DNA of 64,000 nucleotides, taken from the NCBI RefSeq assembly GCF_026586795.1, contig NZ_JAPFGY010000001.1:1-64000 (forward strand). Reading direction: 5' to 3'. A program made the translations under genes and the position numbers. Below the pieces are notes generated by a model. That model did no database searches. It had not been told where the DNA came from and was given only the letters and a program-made list of their open reading frames with translations. This document shows, piece after piece, positions 1 through 7,904 of the stretch (positions are counted from its first letter, which is position 1; each line of letters begins with the position of its first letter). Source of the stretch: Erythrobacter sp. WG. GTDB lineage: Bacteria > Pseudomonadota > Alphaproteobacteria > Sphingomonadales > Sphingomonadaceae.

Positions 1-503
1 AGCTCCGGAAGCGCGGCAGCACCGACGGCGAGACCGTGGGCGATGCCCTGCGCAACATCTTCGGCGTCGCCTTCAACCTCGCTGCGGCCCTGCCCGCCGC
101 GCCCGAGCCAGCCCCGGCGCCGCTCCCCAGCGCCCCGCCGCCGCGCGATTTCCAGCTGCCGGTGCAGGGGCGCACGCTGCTGGGCTTCGGGGCGCGGCGG
201 GACAGCGGGCTCGCCAGCAATGGGCTGATCCTCGCACCCGCGCAGGGCGCGCAGGTCGTCGCCCCGGCGCGCGGGCGGGTCGCCTTCGCGGGGGCCTATC
301 GCGGCTTCGGGCGAATCGTCATCGTCGAGCACGACGGCGGCTGGACCAGCCTCGTCACCGGGCTCGAAAGGGTCGATGTCGCAGTCGGCGACACTGTGAT
401 CGGCGGCAGCCCGATCGGCCGCGCGAGCGGCGGCGCGCAGCCCCTGACGATCGAGCTGCGGCGCGACGGAACACCGGTCAACCCCTTGCAATACCTGAGG
501 TAA
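1..503 (+). CDS. M23/LytM-domain protein, C-terminal part (EnvC-like, probably non-catalytic)
   Basis: The reading frame is open to the window edge, so the gene starts upstream. The visible 167 residues hold a proline/alanine-rich linker and a C-terminal LytM (peptidase M23) fold. Where an active M23 enzyme has its zinc-binding His/Asp in the first strand, this protein reads GFGARRDSGLASNG. The terminal HxH is also lost: the His in VEHDGG is kept, but the later YxHL-type motif reads LVTGL. In the EnvC family such degenerate LytM domains activate amidases rather than cut peptidoglycan. An envelope protein acting with a cell-division amidase is therefore likely. It precedes an S41 protease, an order often seen for EnvC-CtpA pairs. 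Confidence 0.8.
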   Translation, partial: LRKRGSTDGETVGDALRNIFGVAFNLAAALPAAPEPAPAPLPSAPPPRDFQLPVQGRTLLGFGARRDSGLASNGLILAPAQGAQVVAPARGRVAFAGAYRGFGRIVIVEHDGGWTSLVTGLERVDVAVGDTVIGGSPIGRASGGAQPLTIELRRDGTPVNPLQYLR

Positions 504-636
504 GCCACCAGCCTGGCGGGGGCGGCGCGGGACGCCCGGCGCGCATCGGCACGGCGCGCCCCCGTTCGGGCGTGTCTATCTGGCGTTAAGCCGGGCGAGC
601 CTATACATTCGACCACGAAGGAGTCTCATCGCCCCT

Positions 637-2001
637 ATGAAAATCGCCGCTCTCCTGCGCAGCGCCGCCTTGGTCACCGCCGTCGCCCTGATCCCGGCCA
701 CCACCGCCACCATGGCCCAGGTCGATGGCCGCGTCGGGCCGGAATTCGCCAAGTTCTTCGCGGTCTTCCAGCGCGTGAAGGCGAGCTATGTCGAGCCGGT
801 CGACGACGACAAGCTGATCCGCGGCGCGATCGACGGGATGCTCGCCAGCCTCGATCCGCATTCGTCCTATCTCGACGGCGGCGATCTCCAGCGGCTGGAG
901 ACGATGATCGACGGGCAGTATTCGGGCCTCGGCCTGTCGGTGGTGATGGAGGACGGGGCGGTAAAGGTCGTCTCGCCGTTCCGCGGCAGCCCGGCCGAGA
1001 CCGCGGGCGTCAAGGCGGGCGACTTCATCACGCACTTGAACGGCAAGCTGATCGTCGACACCAAGCTCGATGATGCGGTCGCGCAGATGCGCGGGCCCAA
1101 GGGCACCTCGATCCGCCTGACGATTTTCCGCCAGGGCCGGGACCAGCCGCTCGAGCTCGACGTGACGCGCGGGACCATCAAGCTCGAACCGGTCACCTCC
1201 GAGCTCCAGTCGGGCGGGATCGGCGTCATCTCGGTCAACGAGTTCTCGGCCAATGTCGGCGCCAATGTCTTCGCCGAATACCAGGCGCTGAAGAAGAAGG
1301 CGCCGGGCGGCAGGCTCAACGGCCTCGTGCTCGACCTGCGCAACAACCCGGGCGGCAGCCTCGACGAATCCGTGGCGCTCTCCGACCTGTTCCTGTCGGA
1401 GGGCCGGATCGTCAGCCAGCGCGGCCGCGCGCGGGGCGAGACGATGCTCTACGATGCCGAGACCGTCTATCGCGGCGACATGGCCGAAGGCGTGCCGCTG
1501 ATCGTGCTGATCAACGCCGGGTCCGCCTCGGCCTCCGAAATCGTCGCCGGCGCGCTTCAGGATCACCGCCGCGCGCTGATCATGGGCGAGCGCAGCTTCG
1601 GCAAGGGCTCGGTCCAGTCGCTCCTCCCGCTCGGCAAGGACGCGGCGCTCAAGCTGACCACGGCGCGTTACTACACCCCGGCGGGCAAGTCGGTGCAGGA
1701 GGGCGGCATCCGTCCCGACATCACCGTGCCGCAGATCTCCGACCCCGATTACGCGCTGCGCCAGAAGTACCAGACCCGCGAAAGCGACCTGCGCGGCCAT
1801 CTCATCAACGAGCTCGCCGTCAAGGACGAGGCGATGGAGAAGGACAAGATCGCCGATCCGCGCTTCCAGCTGACCGCCGCGCAGCTCGAGAAGGAAGGGA
1901 TCAAGGACTTCCAGCTGAACTACGCGCTCGACACCCTGCGCCGCACCACGAAGAGCAGCGTCGCGCTGCGGCCCGCGACGCGTCCGGCGGGCGGCAAGTA
2001 G
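637..2001 (+). CDS. ctpA: S41 family carboxy-terminal processing peptidase (CtpA-like)
   Basis: A 454-residue exported serine protease. An N-terminal signal sequence ends near residue 27 (ATMAQ). A PDZ domain covers about residues 95-165 (GLGLSVVMEDGAVKVVSPF), followed by the tail-specific protease fold. Ser298 in GSASASEI and Lys323 in RSFGKGS give the Ser/Lys dyad at the 25-residue spacing typical of the family. Such enzymes trim or degrade periplasmic proteins from the C terminus and are often paired with an M23/EnvC-type adaptor, as here. The start ATG follows an AAGGAG-like site at about 618. dsbB follows after 10 bases, so the genes may be co-transcribed. Confidence 0.93.
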   Translation: MKIAALLRSAALVTAVALIPATTATMAQVDGRVGPEFAKFFAVFQRVKASYVEPVDDDKLIRGAIDGMLASLDPHSSYLDGGDLQRLETMIDGQYSGLGLSVVMEDGAVKVVSPFRGSPAETAGVKAGDFITHLNGKLIVDTKLDDAVAQMRGPKGTSIRLTIFRQGRDQPLELDVTRGTIKLEPVTSELQSGGIGVISVNEFSANVGANVFAEYQALKKKAPGGRLNGLVLDLRNNPGGSLDESVALSDLFLSEGRIVSQRGRARGETMLYDAETVYRGDMAEGVPLIVLINAGSASASEIVAGALQDHRRALIMGERSFGKGSVQSLLPLGKDAALKLTTARYYTPAGKSVQEGGIRPDITVPQISDPDYALRQKYQTRESDLRGHLINELAVKDEAMEKDKIADPRFQLTAAQLEKEGIKDFQLNYALDTLRRTTKSSVALRPATRPAGGK

Positions 2002-2011
2002 GGCGCAAGGC

Positions 2012-2464
2012 ATGGACAATCCGGCGAAGGCCCGCGCGCTGGCCGTGCTGATCCCGGCTGCGCTGCTCGGCGGGGCCTATGTCGCGCAATACGGTTTCGG
2101 CCTCTATCCGTGCGAGATGTGCTGGTGGCAGCGGTATCCGCACTTCGCCGCGCTGGCGCTCGCGCTGGTCTCCTTCGTGGCCAAGCCGGCGCGGGTGTGG
2201 GTGGCCCTCGCGGGGCTCGCGATCATCACCTCGGGGCTGATCGGCGGCTTCCATGCGGGCGTGGAGTATCACTGGTGGCAGGGGATCACCGCCTGCTCGC
2301 GGATCGAGGCGGGCGGCAGCTTCACCGATTTCGCCGCCGCGCCGCTGGTCCGCTGCGATGCGGCGCCGTGGAGCCTGTTCGGCATCTCGCTTGCCGGCTT
2401 CAATTTCCTCATTTCGAGCATCGGGGGTGCAGCCGTGGTGGCGCTCGCCGCGTATCGCCGTTAG
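2012..2464 (+). CDS. dsbB: Disulfide bond formation protein B (DsbB)
   Basis: A 150-residue inner-membrane protein with four predicted membrane helices. It reoxidises periplasmic DsbA and passes the electrons to quinone. The first redox pair is Cys34-Cys37 in CEMC and the second is Cys95 and Cys115 in the second periplasmic loop, matching the DsbB architecture. The gene sits 10 bases after the S41 protease and 22 bases before coq7, a compact envelope/quinone cluster. The length is normal to slightly short for the family. Confidence 0.9.
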   Translation: MDNPAKARALAVLIPAALLGGAYVAQYGFGLYPCEMCWWQRYPHFAALALALVSFVAKPARVWVALAGLAIITSGLIGGFHAGVEYHWWQGITACSRIEAGGSFTDFAAAPLVRCDAAPWSLFGISLAGFNFLISSIGGAAVVALAAYRR

Positions 2465-2486
2465 GGTAGACGCAAAGGAGCCGATC

Positions 2487-3011
2487 ATGGTCGACGCACG
2501 AGACATCAGCCGCATGATCCGGGTCGATCAGGCCGGGGAATTCGGCGCGACCCGCATCTACGAAGGCCAGCTCGCCGTGATGGGCGACCGGGGCCCGCAT
2601 TCGGCGGAAATCCGCCACATGGCCGCGCAGGAAGCCGAGCACCGGGCGAAGTTCGATGCACTGCTGGCGCGGCGCGGGGTGCGCCCCACCGCGCTCCATC
2701 CCTTCTGGTCGGCAGCGGGCTATGCGCTGGGCGCCGGCACGGCGCTGCTCGGCCCGGAGGCGGCGATGGCCTGCACGGCGGCGGTCGAGACCGAGATCGA
2801 CCGCCACTACACCGAGCAGCTCGAAAAGCTTGAAGCGACCGGTGCGGACCCGGAGCTGGCGGCGATGATCGAGGAATTCCGCGCCGAGGAGCTCGAACAT
2901 CGCGACGCGGCGCTCGCCAACGGCGCGGAGCGGGCGCCGGCCTATCCGCTGCTCGCCGGGGCGATCCGGCTCGGGTGCAGGGTCGCGATCAAGCTTAGTG
3001 AACGCATCTGA
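2487..3011 (+). CDS. coq7: Demethoxyubiquinone hydroxylase (Coq7 family)
   Basis: A 174-residue non-haem di-iron monooxygenase that hydroxylates demethoxyubiquinone in ubiquinone synthesis. Two repeated iron-ligand helices are visible: an early glutamate (QAGEFGATRIYEGQ) with EAEHRAKF, and the second half with ETEIDRHY and EELEHRDAA, which gives the ExxH motifs. The start at 2487 was chosen because AAAGGAG lies 7 bases upstream and residues from MVDARDISRMIRVDQ match the family N terminus. The open frame runs further 5' but that part is only a shadow of dsbB. Coq7 rather than UbiF-type hydroxylation is common in alphaproteobacteria. Confidence 0.93.
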   Translation: MVDARDISRMIRVDQAGEFGATRIYEGQLAVMGDRGPHSAEIRHMAAQEAEHRAKFDALLARRGVRPTALHPFWSAAGYALGAGTALLGPEAAMACTAAVETEIDRHYTEQLEKLEATGADPELAAMIEEFRAEELEHRDAALANGAERAPAYPLLAGAIRLGCRVAIKLSERI

Positions 3012-3029
3012 CGCGCCGCGTTCCGGCGG

Positions 3030-4058
3030 TCAGGGGTGATCGACGGGCGCGCGCACCCCGACAGATGGCCAGGGCACGACCAGCCATCGCGGCAGCCTGT
3101 CCGTGACCGCCCAGATCAGCGGGACGCGACGCTCGGCGATGCCGGGCAGGCTCAAGGGATCGCCGCCCAGCCACGGCAGGAACGGATTGCGCCGGGCATA
3201 GGACCACAGCTCCACCCGCTCGCCCGCCTCGCTTGCCGGGCCCCGCGCGTGGAAGCCCACCGTGTCGGCGACCACCAGCGTGTTGGCCGGCACCGCCAGG
3301 GCGCGCGGCTCGGGAAGCTGCATCGCGGCAAGCTCCTCCGCCTCGACCCGGGGCGATCCGCGCGCCGACATCCGGTCGATCGCGCGCGGATCGACAAGGC
3401 TGCGCGCACGCTCCCACGCCAGCCGCTCGGGCGTGAAGCGGTGCGATCCGGGGACATAGGTGAACGGCCCGTTCTCGATGTCGACGGGATTGAAGAACAG
3501 CCACGCCTTCATCGAGGAATGGAAGCTGTCGGCGTGCAGCGTCTCTTGCGGATCGGGCTCGTTGCCGCCGACCTTGCTGACGATCGTCTGGATATAATGC
3601 AGCGGCTCGATCCGGTAGCCCGCGACATAGTGGAATAGCGCGGCGATGTCCTTGCGCGCGAGCAGGCGGCGCAGGGCAGGGATCGCCGCCAGCATGGCGG
3701 GATCGATCGCGAGGCGCCGGGTGATCGCATCGCCCTGCCGGATCTCGCGCGTGGGCCCACGATAGGTGAGCACCGCTTCGCGCAGGGCCGCGAATTCCTC
3801 GGGCGGGACGATATCCGGGATGGCGACGAACCCGTCACGGTCGAAGGCCTCGCGCCACTCGGGCCGGACCTTGCGCGCCAGCCGCCGCCGCCGCCAGCGG
3901 GTCAGCGCATCGGCGAGACGCACGCGGCCGACGTGCAGGCCCCGGCCATTCAGCCAGCGCGATCCGATCAGCGGATTGTCGAGAAAGCTCTTCGCGCCGG
4001 TGATCAGCTGCAGCACCCAGATCGGCGCCAGAACGACATTGCGCATGATCGAAGCCAT
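3030..4058 (-). CDS. Phytanoyl-CoA dioxygenase (PhyH) family protein
   Basis: A 342-residue Fe(II)/2-oxoglutarate-dependent oxygenase. The iron facial triad is visible as His175 and Asp177 (LHADSFH) and His270 (VGFHARG), with a downstream Arg281 suited to 2-oxoglutarate. PVDIENGPFTYVPGSHR is a typical PhyH core strand. The first 70 residues hold a hydrophobic stretch (about residues 7-21) and an Arg-rich segment, suggesting membrane association. The substrate cannot be told from sequence. It ends tail to tail with coq7, 18 bases apart. It is one of three PhyH genes in the window; the other two lie inside the capsule locus. Confidence 0.82.
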   Translation of the reverse strand: MASIMRNVVLAPIWVLQLITGAKSFLDNPLIGSRWLNGRGLHVGRVRLADALTRWRRRRLARKVRPEWREAFDRDGFVAIPDIVPPEEFAALREAVLTYRGPTREIRQGDAITRRLAIDPAMLAAIPALRRLLARKDIAALFHYVAGYRIEPLHYIQTIVSKVGGNEPDPQETLHADSFHSSMKAWLFFNPVDIENGPFTYVPGSHRFTPERLAWERARSLVDPRAIDRMSARGSPRVEAEELAAMQLPEPRALAVPANTLVVADTVGFHARGPASEAGERVELWSYARRNPFLPWLGGDPLSLPGIAERRVPLIWAVTDRLPRWLVVPWPSVGVRAPVDHP

Positions 4059-4319
4059 GGCTGAAACGATACCTCCGCGTCCCGGCGCCCCTACCGGCGC
4101 GCCCCGCTGAGGTCAACGCGTGCCCGAACAACCCGGCACCGGACCGGCGAAGTTGCGAAGTGCGCCCGTAGGCTAACCCGCGCAATGGTTTCCATCGCCG
4201 AACCATGTTCCGGCAGGCTTCACCGCGCGTTCAGTCCGTGCGGGCTAGACAAATCGCACCGTGCAGGGGCATCAGGCGCAAGCATCCGCCCCGCGTGCCG
4301 ACAGAGGACCACATCCGCC

Positions 4320-4889
4320 ATGAAGCATCTGCTCGCCCCTGCCGCCCTCGTCGCCGGCTTCGCCGCCGCCGCTTGCGTCGGCGCGTCTCCCGCGGCCGCG
4401 CAGAGCGCCAGCGAGAAGATCAACATGGTGATCGCCTACGACGCCTCGGAATGCCCCAAGGCGCAGCCGGGCGAGGTGGTGGTGTGCGAGATCCTCGTCG
4501 AGGCCGAACGCTACCGTATCCCGAAAAACCTGCGCGGCGTCGGGACCGACGAGCTCAAGAACCGCTCCCGGCAGGCGGAAGAGATCAGATATGCCGGTGA
4601 TTTCGGCGCGATGAGCTGCACGCCGGCGGGCGCGGGCGGGTTTACCGGCTGCAACCAGAAATTCGTCCAGGCCTGGGCCAAGGACAAGAGCGAGGCGGAG
4701 GCCGTGCGCTTCGGCCAGCTCATCGAACAGGCGCGTCAGGAGCGCCTGTCGACCATCGACGCGCAGGCGGCGGCCGAGCAGGAGCGCGTCGAGATGATCG
4801 AGCGCGAATATATGCAGCGCCTCGAGCGCGAGCGCAGCCAGACCCTCCCCGGCGAGGGCGCGCTGCCCCCGCCGCCGCAGGGCCAGTAA
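4320..4889 (+). CDS. Secreted hypothetical protein with charged C-terminal helix
   Basis: A 189-residue protein I do not recognise. A clear signal peptide occupies about residues 1-28 (MKHLLAPAAL then ASPAAAQ). The mature part contains four cysteines (in ECPKA, VCEIL, MSCTPA and GCNQK) that could form two disulfides in the periplasm. Residues about 120-170 form a Glu/Gln/Arg-rich helix likely to be a coiled coil, followed by a proline-rich tail. The start at 4320 was chosen for the signal peptide; the frame is open further upstream without a plausible start. It is divergent from the PhyH gene. Confidence 0.7.
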   Translation: MKHLLAPAALVAGFAAAACVGASPAAAQSASEKINMVIAYDASECPKAQPGEVVVCEILVEAERYRIPKNLRGVGTDELKNRSRQAEEIRYAGDFGAMSCTPAGAGGFTGCNQKFVQAWAKDKSEAEAVRFGQLIEQARQERLSTIDAQAAAEQERVEMIEREYMQRLERERSQTLPGEGALPPPPQGQ

Positions 4890-4999
4890 GGCCGTCCCGC
4901 CACCTCCTCTCGCGGCCCGGCTCGGGTCCGGGGCCGGATGAGGGACCCGCGAAGGCGCAGCCGAGCGGCCCTCGCCAGCGGCCGCGTGCGAGGCCTTCC

Positions 5000-5021
5000 A
5001 GGCCGAGCCCTCCCTCGGCCT
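5000..5021. terminator. Hairpin between convergent genes
   Basis: An 8-bp perfect stem (AGGCCGAG / CTCGGCCT) with a 6-base loop lies just beyond the end of the epimerase gene, between two convergent genes. There is no T-run, so it is only a candidate terminator. Confidence 0.35.
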
Positions 5022-5030
5022 CGCCGCAAG

Positions 5031-6044
5031 TCACACCCGATAATACTCCCGATACCACGCCACGAAGCGCGCCACGCCTTCGCGGAACGGGGTCTGCGGG
5101 GCGTAGCCGGTGAGCGACTGGAGCAGCGCCGTGTCGGCCCAGGTCGCGGGCACGTCGCCCGGCTGGATGGGGAGGTAGTTGCGCATCGCCGCCCGCCCGC
5201 ATTCGGCCTCGATGGCATCGACGAAGTCCGCCAACCGCACCTTCTCGCCATTGCCGATGTTGACGACGCGGAACGGGGCGACCGGCGAGAGGCTGTCGCC
5301 CGGCGCGATATCCTCAGGGCTTTCCGGGCGCACGGGCGCGGCGTCGATCAACAGCCGGATGCCGCGCACCAGATCGGTGACGTAGGTGAAATCGCGGTAC
5401 ATTTCGCCGTCGTTGTAGACGTCGATCGGCGTGCCCTCGAGGATCCCGCGGGTGAACTTGAACAGCGCCATGTCGGGGCGGCCCCATGGCCCATAGACGG
5501 TGAAGAACCGGAACATCGTCGTCGGCAGGTTCCAGAGGTGGGCGTAGGAATGCGCCATCGCCTCGTTCGCCTTCTTGGTCGCGGCATAAAGGGTGAGCGG
5601 CGTGTCGACCTTCTGGCCTTCGTCGAAGGGCATGGCGGTGTTTGCGCCATAGACCGAGGAGGTCGAGGCCATCAGCAGGTGCTGCACGCCCAGCTCGCGC
5701 GCGCACTCCATGACGTTGAAGGTGCCGATCAGATTGGCGTCGACATAGGCGCGCGGGTTCTCGAGGCTGTAGCGCACCCCGGCCTGCGCGGCGAGGTGAA
5801 CGATCACGTCGGGCCGCTCGGCCAGCGCCAGGGCGTGGAGGGTCTCGAAATCCTCGAGCATCCCCTCCTTGCAGGTGAAGTGCGCGTGCTGGAGCAGCAT
5901 CTGGTGGCGCCGCTCTTTGAGGCGCACGTCATAGTAGTCGGTCATCCCGTCATAGCCGACGACGCGCAAGCCTTCCTCGAGCAGCAGCTGCGAAAGATGG
6001 TAGCCGATGAACCCGGCCGAACCGGTGACAAGAACCTTGGTCAT
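5031..6044 (-). CDS. NAD-dependent epimerase, UDP-glucuronate 4-epimerase-like
   Basis: A 337-residue extended short-chain dehydrogenase. The NAD-binding loop is TGSAGFIG (residues 7-14) and the catalytic Tyr-x3-Lys is YAATKK after SSVYG. The family features YDGMTDYYDVRLKERR near residues 30-45 and the tail PFREGVARFVAWYREYY are characteristic of UDP-glucuronate 4-epimerases, which make UDP-galacturonate for capsules. The gene is encoded just outside kpsS in the same direction, consistent with supplying a uronic acid to the polysaccharide. UDP-GlcNAc epimerase activity cannot be excluded. Confidence 0.82.
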   Translation of the reverse strand: MTKVLVTGSAGFIGYHLSQLLLEEGLRVVGYDGMTDYYDVRLKERRHQMLLQHAHFTCKEGMLEDFETLHALALAERPDVIVHLAAQAGVRYSLENPRAYVDANLIGTFNVMECARELGVQHLLMASTSSVYGANTAMPFDEGQKVDTPLTLYAATKKANEAMAHSYAHLWNLPTTMFRFFTVYGPWGRPDMALFKFTRGILEGTPIDVYNDGEMYRDFTYVTDLVRGIRLLIDAAPVRPESPEDIAPGDSLSPVAPFRVVNIGNGEKVRLADFVDAIEAECGRAAMRNYLPIQPGDVPATWADTALLQSLTGYAPQTPFREGVARFVAWYREYYRV

Positions 6045-6105
6045 GTGCCGGATGCCCCCTTTGCCCCGCAGCCACGGCCCCGGCTATGGGGCGGCGCGGG
6101 CCGCG

Positions 6106-6444
6106 TCAAGGTCGCTGCGCCGCCGCGTTCCGCCCGCGTCGCTGCCGCGCGTGCGTCGCGACGAGCGCGAGCGTGACGGTGGCGAGCACCGGGCCGAGCC
6201 AGTCGGCGACCTGAACGGCGGTCTGCCAGACGCGCGGGTCGAACACCGCGTTCCACGGCATATTGGCCCTGAGGCCGCCGCCGAACTGCTCGATCCAGCG
6301 ATACTCGGCCTGCGCGACCTCGCGCCCGATGAAATATCCCGATGCCGCTGCGGCGCCGGTCCACCACCGGCCGGTCGCAAACCCGATGAGGGCCTGAAGG
6401 GCGAGCGCGACGAGGGCGTGCTCGATCAGGCCGAAGCCGGTCAT
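6106..6444 (-). CDS. Small membrane protein of unknown function
   Basis: A 112-residue protein with two or three hydrophobic segments (about residues 8-24, 30-40 and 80-97) and an Arg-rich C terminus. The family is not recognised. Its ATG overlaps the kpsS stop codon as ATGA (6441-6444), so it is probably translated together with kpsS. That coupling suggests a role in the capsule system, but no specific function is visible. Confidence 0.65.
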   Translation of the reverse strand: MTGFGLIEHALVALALQALIGFATGRWWTGAAAASGYFIGREVAQAEYRWIEQFGGGLRANMPWNAVFDPRVWQTAVQVADWLGPVLATVTLALVATHARQRRGRNAAAQRP

Positions 6445-7700
6445 TCCGGCGGCAGCGGCACGCCGTCGAATCGCGCCACGGCGTGCTTCACCACCTTGTC
6501 GAGTGCCTCTTCCGAAAAGAATCCGCCCGGGATCAGCGAGGTGTCGATCAGCACCCGCTGGAAAGCGGCGAAGGTTGCCTCGTCGGGCGGGGTGGCCTCG
6601 GTCCAGAAGCGGTCGAGCCCGCCCTGGAAGGTGAGGTCCGCCATGTCGTAGACGGCCTTGCCGAGCACCACCACCGGGACCTTGCGGGCAAGGGCCAGGG
6701 TGCCGCTGGTGCTGTTCACCGTCACCATGCCGCGCGCCCGTTCGGCGATCGCCTCGATATCGCCCCAGGCGAGGTAATCGACACGGTCGAGCACGCCGAA
6801 CTGCTCGGCCAGGGTCTCCGCCTCGAACTGCCAGTCGCGCACGCCGTTATCGAGCGGATGCTCCTTGATGACCAGCCGCGTGCCGGCAGGCGCGTGCCGG
6901 GCGAAGGATTCGAGCACCATCTTCATCGCCTCGACGATCCCCGCGAAGGGCGAGTGCAGGCGGATCTGCGCGTCCGAATCGAGTTGCAGCGGGAAGAGGT
7001 AATAGGCCGCGTCCGTTTTCTGGAGCCGCTCGAGCAGCGCCATGCCCTGCCGCTTGCGCTCGTTCTTGCGCGCCAGCTTGCGCGCCCAGCCCATGCCCTC
7101 GACCAGCGGATGCCACGGGCGATGGGTCTGCCAGCCGGGATAGCGCCAGCGGGTCAGCACGTCGGCGGCGTTGTAGATCAGCCCCTCGGTCGCGCGGCGC
7201 CGGAACGAGGCGGGCACCTTGCGGTGCTCGGCCACCGGCGGCAGCGCGGCCGCACGCTGGCGATACCAGCGCGGGTCACGGGAGAGCTGGCTGTGACCGT
7301 TCACCCCGCCGATCTCCATCGTCACCCAGTCGGGGCGGATGTAGCCTTCCTCGAACACCCAGATCGTCACGCCGCGCGCGCGGCAGACCTCGAGCGCGGC
7401 CATGTGATGCACCCGGCAATCGCCGAACAGCATCACGTCGGTGATGGCGTGCGTGTCGAGCAGCCGGGCGAAGGCGTCCGGCCATTCGGCGAGCGTGCCG
7501 CGATAGCTCAACCCGTTGGGCAGGCGCCAGTAGGCCTGGTCGCCGCCGTTGAAATTGACCTTGTAGACAACATGGCCGGAGCGTCGCAGGCCAATGCCGA
7601 GCCTGCGGAAGAACGGCCCCATCAGCCCTTGCAGCAGCATCACCCGACGCTGATTTCCGGTATGCTCCCCGAGGAGGCCGGGGCTGAGTTCAGCGTTCAT
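6441..7700 (-). CDS. kpsS: Capsule polysaccharide biosynthesis protein KpsS (Kdo-linker glycosyltransferase)
   Basis: A 419-residue cytoplasmic glycosyltransferase of the KpsS/LipB capsule family. Family members start the poly-Kdo linker on phosphatidylglycerol for group 2 capsules. Visible signatures are VFEEGYIRPDWVT, the KEHPL motif, and VNSTSGTLALARKVPVVVLG in the C-terminal Rossmann domain. The frame extends more than 500 codons upstream, but that part lies over the divergent gene and is low-complexity shadow. The start at 7700 gives the usual N terminus (GNQRRVMLLQGLMGPFFRRL). An in-frame ATG at 7829 is an alternative. kpsC is at 14365, so both linker enzymes are present. Confidence 0.88.
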   Translation of the reverse strand: MNAELSPGLLGEHTGNQRRVMLLQGLMGPFFRRLGIGLRRSGHVVYKVNFNGGDQAYWRLPNGLSYRGTLAEWPDAFARLLDTHAITDVMLFGDCRVHHMAALEVCRARGVTIWVFEEGYIRPDWVTMEIGGVNGHSQLSRDPRWYRQRAAALPPVAEHRKVPASFRRRATEGLIYNAADVLTRWRYPGWQTHRPWHPLVEGMGWARKLARKNERKRQGMALLERLQKTDAAYYLFPLQLDSDAQIRLHSPFAGIVEAMKMVLESFARHAPAGTRLVIKEHPLDNGVRDWQFEAETLAEQFGVLDRVDYLAWGDIEAIAERARGMVTVNSTSGTLALARKVPVVVLGKAVYDMADLTFQGGLDRFWTEATPPDEATFAAFQRVLIDTSLIPGGFFSEEALDKVVKHAVARFDGVPLPPE

Positions 7701-7904
7701 CTGGTGGTCGATGCCATGGGTCGTGTATGCCGTTCGGCGCGGTATTAGCCGCGCGGGCAGGGCATTGTCGATGTCCGGACGATATTTTGTTTTGGCCTTG
7801 AACACCTTTCGGCGATAGCGCCGCGCCATGGCACGGCAAAGACGCGAGGTCCCGGCAGAGATGCAGCGCCGCGTGCCGCGTGCGCGATGCGGGGCGATGC
7901 AGGC